In this document: positions 1-8,687 of the stretch, piece by piece
Layout of the letters: each line of letters begins with the position of its first letter
Numbering within the stretch: the stretch's first letter is position 1
Assembly (NCBI GenBank): GCA_013697725.1
Contig: JACCWI010000019.1
Location: forward strand, 1-64,000
Direction of reading: 5' to 3'
Source: Tatlockia sp.
GTDB lineage: Bacteria; Pseudomonadota; Gammaproteobacteria; Legionellales; Legionellaceae
DNA: 64,000 bases
Notes under the pieces: model-generated
Seen by the model: the letters and a program-made list of their open reading frames with translations, nothing else
Told to the model about the DNA's origin: nothing
The model's database searches: none
Made by a program: the position numbers and the translations under genes

Positions 1-207
1 ATTTTGATCAAATATATCCAATATAAAATGAGTAAAAAAACTAGCCGCTTGATATTGATCACTATAGCTGCCATATAAGCTTGGATTTGAACATTATTTA
101 GACCCCGATAAGTTGCTTTAGACAGACTATGATAATTTTTCAATTCATTCATAACACCTTCAATTTTCCAAAGCCGTTCCGCTAGTTTTTTCTTAGGCGT
201 AATTTTC
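1..207 (-). pseudogene. IS1182-type transposase, C-terminal remnant (runs off window start)
   Basis: Reading the minus strand from about 207 down to 1 gives a peptide containing ERLWKIEGVMNELKNYH, then YRGLNNVQIQAYMAA and INIKRLV. This is the typical C-terminal end of IS1182-family DDE transposases, where W-K-I-E-G contains the last catalytic Glu region. An in-frame stop lies just upstream (about 210), so only the C-terminal part is present, and the frame stays open to the window edge. It abuts an IS3-type fragment on the opposite strand, so this looks like a junction between two decayed insertion sequences. Family assignment is from motif recognition. Confidence 0.6.
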
Positions 208-484
208 GGTTATTTAATGTGCTTGATGATTCAATCGCGAAGGCCTTGCCATCGAGGTGGATTTGTCATTACCGGCAGAGCGGGTTGTACGAGTACTTAA
301 TCAAATCATTGTATGGCGGGGCAAGCCACGACAAATACGTTGTGACAATGACCCTGAATATATTTCTAAGTTGCTTGTACAAGGGGCTGATAAAAATCAA
401 ATAAAGTTGGTTTTTATTCAACCAGGAAACCCACCGCAAAATGCTTATATTGAGCGCTATAACCGCACAGTTCGGTATAATCAA
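198..484 (+). pseudogene. IS3-family transposase (OrfB, rve domain) fragment with frameshift
   Basis: The peptide carries the IS3-family integrase core: VDLSLPAERVVRVLNQII, then RCDNDPEYIS (second catalytic Asp) and PQNAYIERYNRTVRY (catalytic Glu). Upstream in another frame is RLFNVLDD, and the expected continuation FNREGLAIEV resumes at about 230 after what looks like a one-base deletion in the GATGATTC stretch. The first catalytic Asp region and the C-terminus are missing. After RTVRY the frame continues into unrelated sequence to a stop at 590-592 (PKERLNLTFAALSRGDEAEA), which resembles the start of a different hypothetical protein. The fragment is therefore chimeric and not functional. 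Confidence 0.75.
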
Positions 485-608
485 TACACTCAATTTACAC
501 CTAAAGAACGATTGAACTTAACATTTGCAGCGCTTTCACGAGGTGATGAAGCCGAGGCCGATCGTTTATGGCAAACCTGTCCACGACAATAGAGTCATCG
601 CCAAGTGG

Positions 609-872
609 TTATGGAAGTTTATTTATAGTTGGTCAGGGAGCTGGGCAATTCATTCGGAACCTCATGTTAATTCTCAACGATTTTTTATGTCGGTTCTGCC
701 AGGCAAGAAAAAGAATATTCAGGACTATAATGATAGACAAAATTTAGTTAATCAAATGTTGAAAGATGGAAATCTATGGAGGAAATTGGTATTGCTTTTC
801 AAGAACGCCTCTCTATTGAAATGGCAAAGAATACAACGGGTAATTCACATACTATTTAATGGTAGGATGTAA
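609..872 (+). pseudogene. Broken paralogue of the downstream secreted HxD/H/R protein (C-terminal part)
   Basis: This stretch encodes YGSLFIVGQGAG in one frame and then, after a shift near 645, AIHSEPHVNSQRFFMSV plus QDYNDRQNLVNQM. These match YGSIFVLGD and AIHSEPHVDSDRLFISV in the intact gene at 918-1754. A second shift near 772 restores a plausible C-terminus (MEEIGIAFQERLSIEMAKN) ending with a stop around 858. Only the C-terminal third of a paralogue remains, fused behind IS3 debris. The His and the Arg nine residues later are kept, but the N-terminal HxD half is absent. Confidence 0.6.
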
Positions 873-917
873 AAAATGAAATCAATGAATCTAACTGTAC
901 AACAAGGTACAAATTTT

Positions 918-1754
918 ATGAAAAAATCGTGCTTAATTTTGATATGCGCCTTAACTTTTATTTGTACAAATCAATCAATTGCAACAAATTTAAGCGAAGA
1001 GTTATCAACAAAAATTGCTTTATTATCACAAGAAAAGCCGTTTATTAATTTTTCACTTGGGTTAACGGCAGAAGAAAAAAATTTACTATCCCTTTTGGAA
1101 ATAACAAAGACAACTTCTTATGATTACTATGGTGCCTTTCCAGAGAAGAAAGATATTTCTTCTTTCATTCAGTCATTGGGAAATAATAAAGATATCTCTT
1201 CTTCAGTTGCCACTATTATTAGCCAAAAAATACAAGATATAAAAGAAGCCTTTAATGCCGAAGCCGTATGGGTGACTATTCGATCGTCACATGCGGTGGA
1301 TGACTATAGCACTCCGCGGTGGCATACAGACGGCTATATGTACTCTCCCATGACGGAACTGCAGTACAAAACAGCTTTTGTCTTAAAGGGGGCGAGTACT
1401 TTATTTTGCCACCTATCTGATGAGGGTCGAATAAAATTCAATGTTATTCAAGACGAATTAGGTCAAATCGTTGGGCAATATATTAAAGAAGGTCAACCTA
1501 AGGATGAGCTTTACGTAATAATGGCAAAGTATCAATATCAATTGGCGAAACTCATTCAAGAATATAAAGATAAGCAGCAAGCATCAATTGAGCAAGGAAG
1601 CATTAATTATGGTTCTATTTTTGTTTTAGGTGACAAAAATTCAGCGGCCATCCATTCAGAGCCACATGTTGATTCTGATCGACTATTTATATCAGTTGTA
1701 GCTGGAACAAAGGACCAAATCCAAGAAAATCACGATAACCAGAAAAATTTATGA
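918..1754 (+). CDS. Secreted protein with HxD...H...R motif (2-oxoglutarate/Fe(II)-like, DUF1826-like), function unknown
   Basis: I place the start at ATG 918, because the residues from there (MKKSCLILICALTFICTNQSIA) form a clean Sec signal peptide; an in-frame ATG at 876 would add 14 residues before it. The mature protein is about 255 aa. It contains RWHTDGYMYSP (His136, Asp138), a segment KTAFVLKGASTLFC, and near the C-terminus AIHSEPHVDSDRLFISVV (His246, Arg255). The order HxD...H...R with nine residues between the last two matches the Fe(II)/2-oxoglutarate-binding arrangement of double-stranded beta-helix dioxygenases. The phrases around it recall the DUF1826 family. Export of such a protein to the periplasm would be unusual. 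The assignment is inference. It lies in a decayed IS-rich patch beside a broken paralogue, suggesting an acquired and duplicated gene. Confidence 0.55.
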   Translation: MKKSCLILICALTFICTNQSIATNLSEELSTKIALLSQEKPFINFSLGLTAEEKNLLSLLEITKTTSYDYYGAFPEKKDISSFIQSLGNNKDISSSVATIISQKIQDIKEAFNAEAVWVTIRSSHAVDDYSTPRWHTDGYMYSPMTELQYKTAFVLKGASTLFCHLSDEGRIKFNVIQDELGQIVGQYIKEGQPKDELYVIMAKYQYQLAKLIQEYKDKQQASIEQGSINYGSIFVLGDKNSAAIHSEPHVDSDRLFISVVAGTKDQIQENHDNQKNL

Positions 1755-2097
1755 GCCATCCTTATGGGTAATATTAAGAGTCATAATCCATTGGGTAAGG
1801 ATCGTAATAAAAAGTGATACCGCAAACAAAATCGGCGTCAAAAGGTAGCACCAGCGTAGCACGAAAATATAGCGTTTGATTTATACTCGGCACACCGGTG
1901 TTTATTCTTATTGATTATTAAGTATTTTTTTGTGCCGTTGATGTGAATCGAACACACGACCTATTGATTACTAATCTAAGGCAGTAGGTAGAAGGTATTG
2001 GATTAATATTCTCTAATTAAATAAAAAACGGTATCCTCGGATAAAGTATTGATAAAAATTAGATTAATACTCTAAAGGATAATAAACAGGGAGTAAC
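1755..2097. other. Intergenic region between accessory patch and aacS
   Basis: This stretch has no convincing gene. Apart from the tRNA-like fragment at 1932-1975 listed separately, I see only AT-rich sequence and the aacS leader. The sequence GGGAG at 2089-2093 precedes ATG 2098 and is a good ribosome binding site. Confidence 0.5.
1932..1975 (-). repeat. tRNA 3'-half fragment (tRNA-Thr-like), possible att site remnant
   Basis: On the minus strand this reads as an anticodon-loop-like segment (GATTAGTAATCAATAGGTCG), then a T-arm with GTTCGATTC, then a 3' acceptor ending CAACGGCACA. The anticodon 3' side, variable loop, T-arm and acceptor 3' strand resemble a Thr tRNA. The 5' half, D-arm and acceptor 5' strand are missing. 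A block of about 44 nt from the anticodon loop to the 3' end is the classic size of the duplicate left by tRNA-targeting integrases. It separates the IS-rich patch (1-1900) from housekeeping aacS. Confidence 0.5.
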
Positions 2098-4032
2098 ATG
2101 GACACCGCACTGTGGGAACCCAAACAGCCTGAAGCCAGCCAAATGGGGCAATTTATGCGTTTTGCTGAACGAGAATGGCAGATAGAGCTTGCAGATTACC
2201 ATCAATTGCATAGCTGGTCAGTTAATAAACCCGCTGATTTCTGGCAAACGCTCTGCAATTTTTTCAATTTATCGTTCACGACGCCCGCTAAAGAAATTCT
2301 CAACCACTACGAACAAATGATTTACGCTCGCTGGTTTAGTGGAGCTCAGTTAAATTTTGCGGAACAATTATTAAAACGTAGAGACTCACATACGGCGTTA
2401 ATTTCTGTTAATGAAAAAGGGGAGCGTGAACTTTTAACCTATGCTCAACTTTATCAACAAGTGGCTCGGTGTGCAGCAGGTTTAAAGGAAGCCGGTGTTC
2501 TTGCTGGCGATCGGGTTGCCGCCATCATGCCTAATGTCCCTAATACAATTATCGCCATGCTCGCGACCACGTCTTTAGGTGCAATCTGGTCGTCCTGTTC
2601 ACCAGATTTTGGTGCTCAAGCTATTATTGATCGCTTAGGACAAATTAAACCTAAGATTCTTTTTAGCTGTGATGGTCATCAGTACATGGGTAAAATCCAC
2701 GATGGTGCAATAAGGCTTGAGGAAATTACTCAAGCGATACCTTCGTTAGAAAAAATAGTTATCTGTCCTGTTATTCACACTGATATAGCACCTAAAAATT
2801 CGAAACAAATTAGTTGGGATAAGTTTCTTAAGCCGGCTGAAACTTGTGAATTTAAAGCGTTCCCCTTTGCTCATCCCATCTACATTCTCTACTCCTCCGG
2901 CACGACTGGCAAACCCAAATGCATTGTTCATGGGGCTGGCGGCACCTTATTACAACATTTAAAAGAACTAGCGCTGCACACTGACCTCAGCGCTAGGGAT
3001 AAGTTTTGTTTCTACACAACTTGTGGCTGGATGATGTGGAATTGGATGGTATCAGCTCTGGCTTTGGGTACCACGCTTATCCTTTATGAGGGAGCGCCTA
3101 CCTATCCTGAGCCTAATCGTTTATTTAACTTAATTGAAAAAGAAAAAATTACAGTCTTTGGTACTTCAGCTAAATTTATTTCTTCTATTGAAAAAGCAGG
3201 CTATCAGCCAGCCAGACATCATGCCTTCAAAACATTACGAACAATTCTTTCGACAGGCTCTCCTCTTCTTCCTAAAAACTATGATTTTGTCTATCAGCAA
3301 ATTAAGGCCGAGGTACAGCTAAGTTCAATTTCCGGGGGGACTGACATTGTTTCCTGCTTTGCTCTAGGCAATCCTGTTTTGCCGGTGTATCGCGGAGAAT
3401 TACAGTGTTTAGGGCTGGGAATGGCAGTTGAAATAGTTAATCCTCAAGGTTACCCGGTTTTTGAAAAGCAAGGGGAGCTGGTTTGCACCAAACCTTTTCC
3501 TTCTATGCCTGTTTATTTCTGGAATGATCCCCTGCAGCAAGCTTACAAAAGAGCTTATTTTGAGCGTTTCCCGGGAATTTGGGCGCATGGCGACTTTGCG
3601 GAAATCAGCAAACATAAGGGTTTAATTATTTATGGACGCTCGGATGCTATTTTAAACCCTGGTGGCGTACGCATTGGTACAGCAGAAATCTACCGTCAAA
3701 TAGAAAAAATTCCTGAGGTAGTGGATAGCATTGTAATTGGGCAGAATTGGCAAGATGATGTACGGATAATTCTATTCGTCAAATTAAAAAACGGCAACAA
3801 GCTTGATAAAACGCTTGAAGACTCAATCCGTCAGACCATCCGCGCTAATGCATCACCCCGGCATGTGCCTGCTAAAATTTTGCAAGTTGCTGATATACCA
3901 CGAACCATTAGCGGTAAAATAGTTGAAGTGGCGGTACGCCAGGTCGTCCATGATCTACCAGTTAACAACCTTAACTCACTCGCCAATCCTGAGGCGCTGG
4001 CTTATTTTAAGAACCGTATCGAGCTGCTTTAA
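2098..4032 (+). CDS. aacS: Acetoacetyl-CoA synthetase
   Basis: This 644-aa adenylate-forming enzyme activates acetoacetate to acetoacetyl-CoA with ATP and CoA, allowing use of ketone bodies or polyhydroxybutyrate breakdown products. The AMP-binding P-loop motif YSSGTTGKPKCIVHGAGG lies near residue 267. Later family motifs include GTDIVSCF, the region YGRSDAILNPGGVRIGTAEIY and the C-terminal Lys loop PRTISGKIVE. Length and the WEPKQPEAS/MGQFMRFAER start fit the acetoacetyl-CoA synthetase subgroup better than acetyl-CoA synthetase. ATG 2098 has GGGAG five bases upstream. It stands alone. A decayed second copy of its 3' end lies at 5253-5380. Confidence 0.93.
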   Translation: MDTALWEPKQPEASQMGQFMRFAEREWQIELADYHQLHSWSVNKPADFWQTLCNFFNLSFTTPAKEILNHYEQMIYARWFSGAQLNFAEQLLKRRDSHTALISVNEKGERELLTYAQLYQQVARCAAGLKEAGVLAGDRVAAIMPNVPNTIIAMLATTSLGAIWSSCSPDFGAQAIIDRLGQIKPKILFSCDGHQYMGKIHDGAIRLEEITQAIPSLEKIVICPVIHTDIAPKNSKQISWDKFLKPAETCEFKAFPFAHPIYILYSSGTTGKPKCIVHGAGGTLLQHLKELALHTDLSARDKFCFYTTCGWMMWNWMVSALALGTTLILYEGAPTYPEPNRLFNLIEKEKITVFGTSAKFISSIEKAGYQPARHHAFKTLRTILSTGSPLLPKNYDFVYQQIKAEVQLSSISGGTDIVSCFALGNPVLPVYRGELQCLGLGMAVEIVNPQGYPVFEKQGELVCTKPFPSMPVYFWNDPLQQAYKRAYFERFPGIWAHGDFAEISKHKGLIIYGRSDAILNPGGVRIGTAEIYRQIEKIPEVVDSIVIGQNWQDDVRIILFVKLKNGNKLDKTLEDSIRQTIRANASPRHVPAKILQVADIPRTISGKIVEVAVRQVVHDLPVNNLNSLANPEALAYFKNRIELL

Positions 4033-4041
4033 GGCTAAGTC

Positions 4042-4079
4042 GCTCATTATCTATTAATGAGCACTCACCTCTTTTTCTA
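4042..4079 (+). terminator. Hairpin downstream of aacS, possible terminator
   Basis: GCTCATTA (4042-4049) and TAATGAGC (4055-4062) form a perfect 8-bp stem with a 5-nt loop. A CTCTTTTTCT run follows about 8 nt later. The gap before the T-run makes it a weaker intrinsic terminator. Confidence 0.45.
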
Positions 4080-4133
4080 TTAACCGCTAGTGGCAAAGGT
4101 CTAGTCCAAAGTAAAAATTCTCCTAAGCAGCAT

Positions 4134-4380
4134 TTATTTTTTTAATGCCTTTGAGTTAAAACTATAGGTTAGAAGTGCCTTACATATATCTGTTCTGGAT
4201 AGGGTTCCAATTAATTTTTTGTTTTTTAGAACAGATAAACGTCGTATATTTTTTGTAATTAAAACTACCGATGCTTGGAGTAATTCATCGTCCGGATCTA
4301 AAGTGTTCTGATAAAACACAGGGTTGTTTTGACATAACTCTTAACTTTCCCCCAAATTTCAACAAGAGTAATATTTTAAA
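4134..4380 (-). pseudogene. CBS-domain protein remnant
   Basis: The minus-strand frame ending at 4134 encodes LDPDDELLQASVVLITKNIRR followed by LSVLKNKKLIGTLSRTDICKA. This is the second half of a CBS domain, the adenosyl-nucleotide-sensing module found in many regulators. Upstream, MSKQPCVLSE is in a different frame, so a frameshift near 4310 breaks the gene, and no full N-terminal CBS repeat follows. I read it as a decayed gene of which only one CBS motif remains. Confidence 0.5.
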
Positions 4381-4515
4381 GAACTATCAATGCCACAAGA
4401 AAATATTAAAAATTGGACATTTCATTTTCGACCAACATCAATTTTCTATCAACTTGATCATTTGACATTATTTATGTAAAATAATATCCCATTTTGTGTT
4501 GAGACAGAGAAATAA

Positions 4516-5157
4516 ATGAAATCTAAAAAAGAAATAATTTTGATTGGAAGTCAAACAGCCTGCGAAGATTTTTTTGAGAAGTGTAAAACAATAGATAACG
4601 GTGTAGATTTTAACAATCGTTTGGTATTCAGTAATGTTAAAAAGTTCGATTTTTGTTGTGCAAGTATTGAATACCAATCATGTGAATTTATCATTAAGGG
4701 ATTGCCGAAGTATGAAACAGCCGCTTTTTGTTTTGGCACCGAACTTAATTTGATGATTGATTATGACGTTAATAATATTTTTGATGCCATTATCTATTTA
4801 GATATCGCGCCTGATTTTATAGAAAAGGTTGAGAAAAAAAGAGTAATTCGGAATGCTGATTCCCGAAAGGAATTTTGTATCGCCATAGATTTAAAAGCAA
4901 CAGAAGCCACTCCTCTTGAATGTCTTGAACAAATTGATAGTCTACAAAAAAGTATCGACAAACATGCAATTCAGAAAATCATACAGATATCTGCAGGTAA
5001 TAATTTAGATACAAATTGTTTTTTTGCTAACTATCCAAAAGATGTAACTTCTTTAATATGCGCTACTCTTTTTTATAAAAATCAAAGTATCTTTTTTTCC
5101 CTACCTAAAGATAAGGCCATTGATTCGGCGGAAATAACATCACAACTTACACTGTAG
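4516..5157 (+). CDS. Hypothetical protein, 213 aa
   Basis: I do not recognise this protein. It is acidic and soluble, with no signal peptide or clear membrane segment. The N-terminus KKEIILIGSQTACEDFF has the beta-strand/loop look of a P-loop NTPase but lacks the GK[ST] signature, so a degenerate GTPase-like fold is only a guess. A segment IIQISAGNNLDTNCFF could correspond to a later Rossmann strand. It sits alone between a CBS pseudogene and a decayed aacS tail, so it is part of an unstable segment. The start ATG 4516 follows GAGACAGAGAAATAA, a weak ribosome binding site. Confidence 0.5.
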   Translation: MKSKKEIILIGSQTACEDFFEKCKTIDNGVDFNNRLVFSNVKKFDFCCASIEYQSCEFIIKGLPKYETAAFCFGTELNLMIDYDVNNIFDAIIYLDIAPDFIEKVEKKRVIRNADSRKEFCIAIDLKATEATPLECLEQIDSLQKSIDKHAIQKIIQISAGNNLDTNCFFANYPKDVTSLICATLFYKNQSIFFSLPKDKAIDSAEITSQLTL

Positions 5158-5252
5158 TTCATGTAAAAAAATTGCCATTTTAACTGACGCTAATGTCCGC
5201 TAAACTGCCATCCTTCACCTTAACAGCTCAGGATCAGGCGAGTTCAGACTGT

Positions 5253-5380
5253 GCGCACCATAGATGGTAAAATTGCAGAACTTGTAGTGCGTCCGATAGT
5301 CCATGAGCAGCTGACTAAAAATTTTTGCTCACTCGCCAATCCTGAAGCACTGCTTAGATTAAGTACCGTACTGAGTTGAA
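5253..5380 (+). pseudogene. Decayed second copy of the aacS 3' end
   Basis: In one frame this reads RTIDGKIAELVVRPIVHEQL then SLANPEALL, matching RTISGKIVEVAVRQVVHDLP and SLANPEALAYF at the C-terminus of AacS. Nucleotide similarity (with one missing base) continues through AAGTACCGTACTGAGTTG against AAGAACCGTATCGAGCTG. No upstream aacS sequence is attached. It overlaps the 3' end of the minus-strand 1051-aa gene. Confidence 0.75.
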
Positions 5381-8300
5381 GGTGTTGCAATAGGAATAAA
5401 AAACTCCTCTGCTTCGGGCCTTGACTCAGCTACTACAAAAAGACTATTTGGATTATGGGAGTTAAAAAGAGAAGATAATTGATAGTTTTTTTCAAATTCA
5501 CCCAAGGTTTTTGCGAGATCGCAATCATAATTAAGATTAAACAATTTAAGTAGTAAATCATATTGAATAAAAAATTTAAGGTATTTTTTTCTACCCTGCA
5601 AACCTAATTGCAGGAACTTTGCTTTGACTTGAGCATCAAACTGGGAACGCTCAAAGTTTTTGGGTGGATTAAAGTTATTCAGAGCATCAATGATCGCTAA
5701 ATTAGGATGAAAATTTTCTAGCATCAAGTCAAAACAGGCTAGAATTCCACAAGGATCTTTAGCAAATTCTTCAATTGGATCTTTGGTCATAACCAGACGC
5801 ATTTGCTCAAGATCTCGAAGTCCTTGGCCGGTGGGATCATGAATTAAAAAACCTCCATCTTTAGCTTGGCAAAACAAGGTAGAAATGGTGAAGATTTTTT
5901 GGCAAAAATAGCCAAACAATTCCTGATTGACTGTCCTTAATTCAACTTTCTTTTCTAAAGAGTGATGAACATAAAGATTGGCAGAATCAATTTTTATAAA
6001 TCCTGAATCATTAAGCATTTTTTGATCGTTAACGTTAGTAATAAACTCAAATGATTTATAGCTTAGGCTAGTTTGACAATTCAGTTGCAAAATAAAATTA
6101 ATTAGAGCAGATCCATAGAAACAATGCACCTTAGAAAAACTAGCAAGCAAAGAAAATAATTCTTGAACCTCAACTGAAGGATTAAAAGGGAGAGTTGAAC
6201 GAATAAGCTTAGCATTAGTCTTATAACATTTAATTTTTTTAATAATATTTTTACAATTTTCCGCTTTAGCACCTTTAATGGTAGCTAAAATATTTTGTAG
6301 TGGAGTATGTAATTCTGCAAAATAAGGTTTCAGCTCCTTTAATAAAGATAGCTCTCTTGTTTCCTGACTATAAATTTTACCCTTTTGATAATTATTAAGA
6401 CCAAGCTCAGCAAATTTTTTATCACCTAAACATTTGATTTGCGCCGCAGTTAAATTTCGCTGTGAGCGCGAAGCTACCTCTGTCCCAAGTTTTATAATAA
6501 ACTGCGTTCTTTGCTCTCTGTTTAGTTTAATAATTTCTTCATATTTATCATATAAGCTAAGTGTTTTAGCTTTGATAAAGCAAATCAGTTCAACCATAAT
6601 TGATATTGAAAACTCTAAGCCAAATTTAACTTTATCCTCTGTCAGAATTATTCCTTGCGATAAATTGATTAATTTTCCGTTTAATTTTTCTAGATAAATG
6701 GAGCCAAAAATTACTTTAAAAATTCTTTGTTCAACCTCAATTTGAAGCGCACTTGAAAAGGGAGTCGCGGGATTTCTAATTCGCCCCTCCATTAACTTTA
6801 ATAAACCCTCCACCTCTTTAATTAAAATTTTTCCTTGAGCAATAGCCAGGCCATCCACCGCAGATAATTGCGCCATGGGGTTCGCTTCTAGGATTGCGTG
6901 TTTATACCCTAAATCATAAAACACTAACGCATGATGACATTGATGAGACGAAAGCGCTGCGAGTGCACTATCTAGATAACGAGTCGATTGCGATTCTTGA
7001 GGCGGGTTTTTTTTGGCTATAACCTTGGTTAGTTGCATTTTATTTTCGGGATTACAGGCTTCTGATTTTTTAGTCTTCCTCCCTTGCCGAATTAATCTAA
7101 ATTCTTTTTCTTTTTTTTCCAGTTCACAGAGAAATTTACCGGATTTATTGGATAGCTTTAACTTAACCTGCATTTCGGCTTGATATAAAGCATCTTTTAT
7201 CGTTTCCTCACTATGGAATTTTTCGATAATTTTATTAATCTCATTTGCATTTTTCAAGCGTTTTTTAAAATCATCTTCAGCGCTAAATAATTGCATATAT
7301 TCAGTAAGTTTAACCCGATCACCCTCAGGATATTTTACAAAGAATTTTTTATAAAATTCTTGTAATTGAATCGATAATTTATAAAGAGTAGTAATAGAAT
7401 TTCTCGATAGTTCCAACTCTTCATCATCCCCACCATTTAATAGCTTATGCCAAGATAAAAAAAGATCTAAATGGTATTTTAATAAATCCGTTAACACTTT
7501 TCCGAAAACCTTGAGATCAGATATATGCCTAAGATTCAACGATTGTTCTAAGTCAATTTCCGAAATTAAATTGAATATATTCATAATATAATCTTTAATT
7601 ATTTCATTCATTTTTTTAAAATAATTTTTAAACAAGCCTTTATTTTTTCCCTTAAATAGCGGCCTAAAACCAAGTGTTTTTAAGCTGGGATGGCAATACT
7701 CGATAAATTCAACTACGGATAAAGTACCGGAAATGAAATCTAAACGCTCATCCAGAGTCAGTCCCTTAGAATTTCTCAATGTGGCAATTTTGGTGCAAAA
7801 ATCTTCATAGATAGAAAGATAATCAAAGTAAAGCTGGGGCTTTTCATCTTGAGTTTTAGCCCTGTGCAAAATGAGTTGACGCCGTACTTTGCGTTGCAAA
7901 TTCAGTTGAATGATGTGCTCAGAGCACTTAAAGGAAAAATGATAGGCCAGCGACTGTAAAGAGGGAGCGATTTGAAATTTACAATCCGCTTTGTTATTGG
8001 CCACCTCGCACAATCCATGGTAAATTTCTTTCTGAAACCTGGGATCGTGAGCATAATTTAGATAAGGCATTAGATCCAATTCACATAGGACCTGGGCATA
8101 GATATTAAGTGCTTTTAAATATTCTTGTTTATTATTGGCAGAGGAATAGCTAGTTCTCGCTATTAGAATATATATTTTCAGCTTCAAGAGATGAAAATCG
8201 TTCGTTAATTTAAGTTCTCCATCCGTTTTTTTTAGTAGAACATTTTTATCATCATGAAACTCGAGTAGGTAACTATACTTTGCTTCAAGTATTTCTACAT

Positions 8301-8514
8301 AATCGGCAAGTTGATTAAATAAAGCTTTCGATTCTTCTGATAAATTAATTAATTTTTGCTGAACGTCGCTATTTCTTTTTAAATAAAATTCATTACAAAC
8401 TTCGAAATATCTAATAATCAAAGCTTCATATTTTTTTGTGAAGATTTGAAGCTCGTCTTCAATAAGTTTTAATAGGGTAGAGAATCGAATTATCTCAGTA
8501 ATCTTAACTTGCAA
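5359..8514 (-). CDS. Large effector-like protein of unknown function, 1051 aa
   Basis: I do not recognise a conserved domain. The protein is rich in Leu, Lys, Glu and Phe and mostly predicted helical; residues about 440-500 are strongly charged (KLSNKSGKFLCELEKKEKEF) and could form a coiled coil. It has no signal peptide. The C-terminus contains RPEAEEFFIPIATPSTQYGT: a Glu-rich block followed by a short hydrophobic/polar tail, the E-block pattern described for Dot/Icm type IV substrates. The start is TTG at 8514 with GAGGAAA about 6 nt upstream. Its last six codons and stop overlap, in antisense, the decayed aacS tail. It lies head-to-tail behind the 2400-aa gene with a 173-bp gap and may be expressed separately. 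Confidence 0.7.
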   Translation of the reverse strand: MQVKITEIIRFSTLLKLIEDELQIFTKKYEALIIRYFEVCNEFYLKRNSDVQQKLINLSEESKALFNQLADYVEILEAKYSYLLEFHDDKNVLLKKTDGELKLTNDFHLLKLKIYILIARTSYSSANNKQEYLKALNIYAQVLCELDLMPYLNYAHDPRFQKEIYHGLCEVANNKADCKFQIAPSLQSLAYHFSFKCSEHIIQLNLQRKVRRQLILHRAKTQDEKPQLYFDYLSIYEDFCTKIATLRNSKGLTLDERLDFISGTLSVVEFIEYCHPSLKTLGFRPLFKGKNKGLFKNYFKKMNEIIKDYIMNIFNLISEIDLEQSLNLRHISDLKVFGKVLTDLLKYHLDLFLSWHKLLNGGDDEELELSRNSITTLYKLSIQLQEFYKKFFVKYPEGDRVKLTEYMQLFSAEDDFKKRLKNANEINKIIEKFHSEETIKDALYQAEMQVKLKLSNKSGKFLCELEKKEKEFRLIRQGRKTKKSEACNPENKMQLTKVIAKKNPPQESQSTRYLDSALAALSSHQCHHALVFYDLGYKHAILEANPMAQLSAVDGLAIAQGKILIKEVEGLLKLMEGRIRNPATPFSSALQIEVEQRIFKVIFGSIYLEKLNGKLINLSQGIILTEDKVKFGLEFSISIMVELICFIKAKTLSLYDKYEEIIKLNREQRTQFIIKLGTEVASRSQRNLTAAQIKCLGDKKFAELGLNNYQKGKIYSQETRELSLLKELKPYFAELHTPLQNILATIKGAKAENCKNIIKKIKCYKTNAKLIRSTLPFNPSVEVQELFSLLASFSKVHCFYGSALINFILQLNCQTSLSYKSFEFITNVNDQKMLNDSGFIKIDSANLYVHHSLEKKVELRTVNQELFGYFCQKIFTISTLFCQAKDGGFLIHDPTGQGLRDLEQMRLVMTKDPIEEFAKDPCGILACFDLMLENFHPNLAIIDALNNFNPPKNFERSQFDAQVKAKFLQLGLQGRKKYLKFFIQYDLLLKLFNLNYDCDLAKTLGEFEKNYQLSSLFNSHNPNSLFVVAESRPEAEEFFIPIATPSTQYGT

Positions 8515-8687
8515 AATAGTTTCCTCAATACAGAATGGAATGTTTAATTAATGGGCAAGATTATAGCGAGATAGTAGTTATTATTCTGCAAAATAATGAT
8601 ATTTTTTATTTCCTAGCCAAGTATTTGTTTTCAATTATCCTTAATGTTTTGCAAGAGTTTCTGCTCGCATATCGGAACTACAGAACG

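Noticed and set aside
1932..1975. Complete functional tRNA gene
   Set aside because: No D-arm or 5' acceptor strand can be found next to the 3' half.
2746..2931. Minus-strand frames inside aacS and similar antisense frames within other large genes
   Set aside because: They lie wholly inside strongly supported genes, have no ribosome binding site and show no recognisable protein features.
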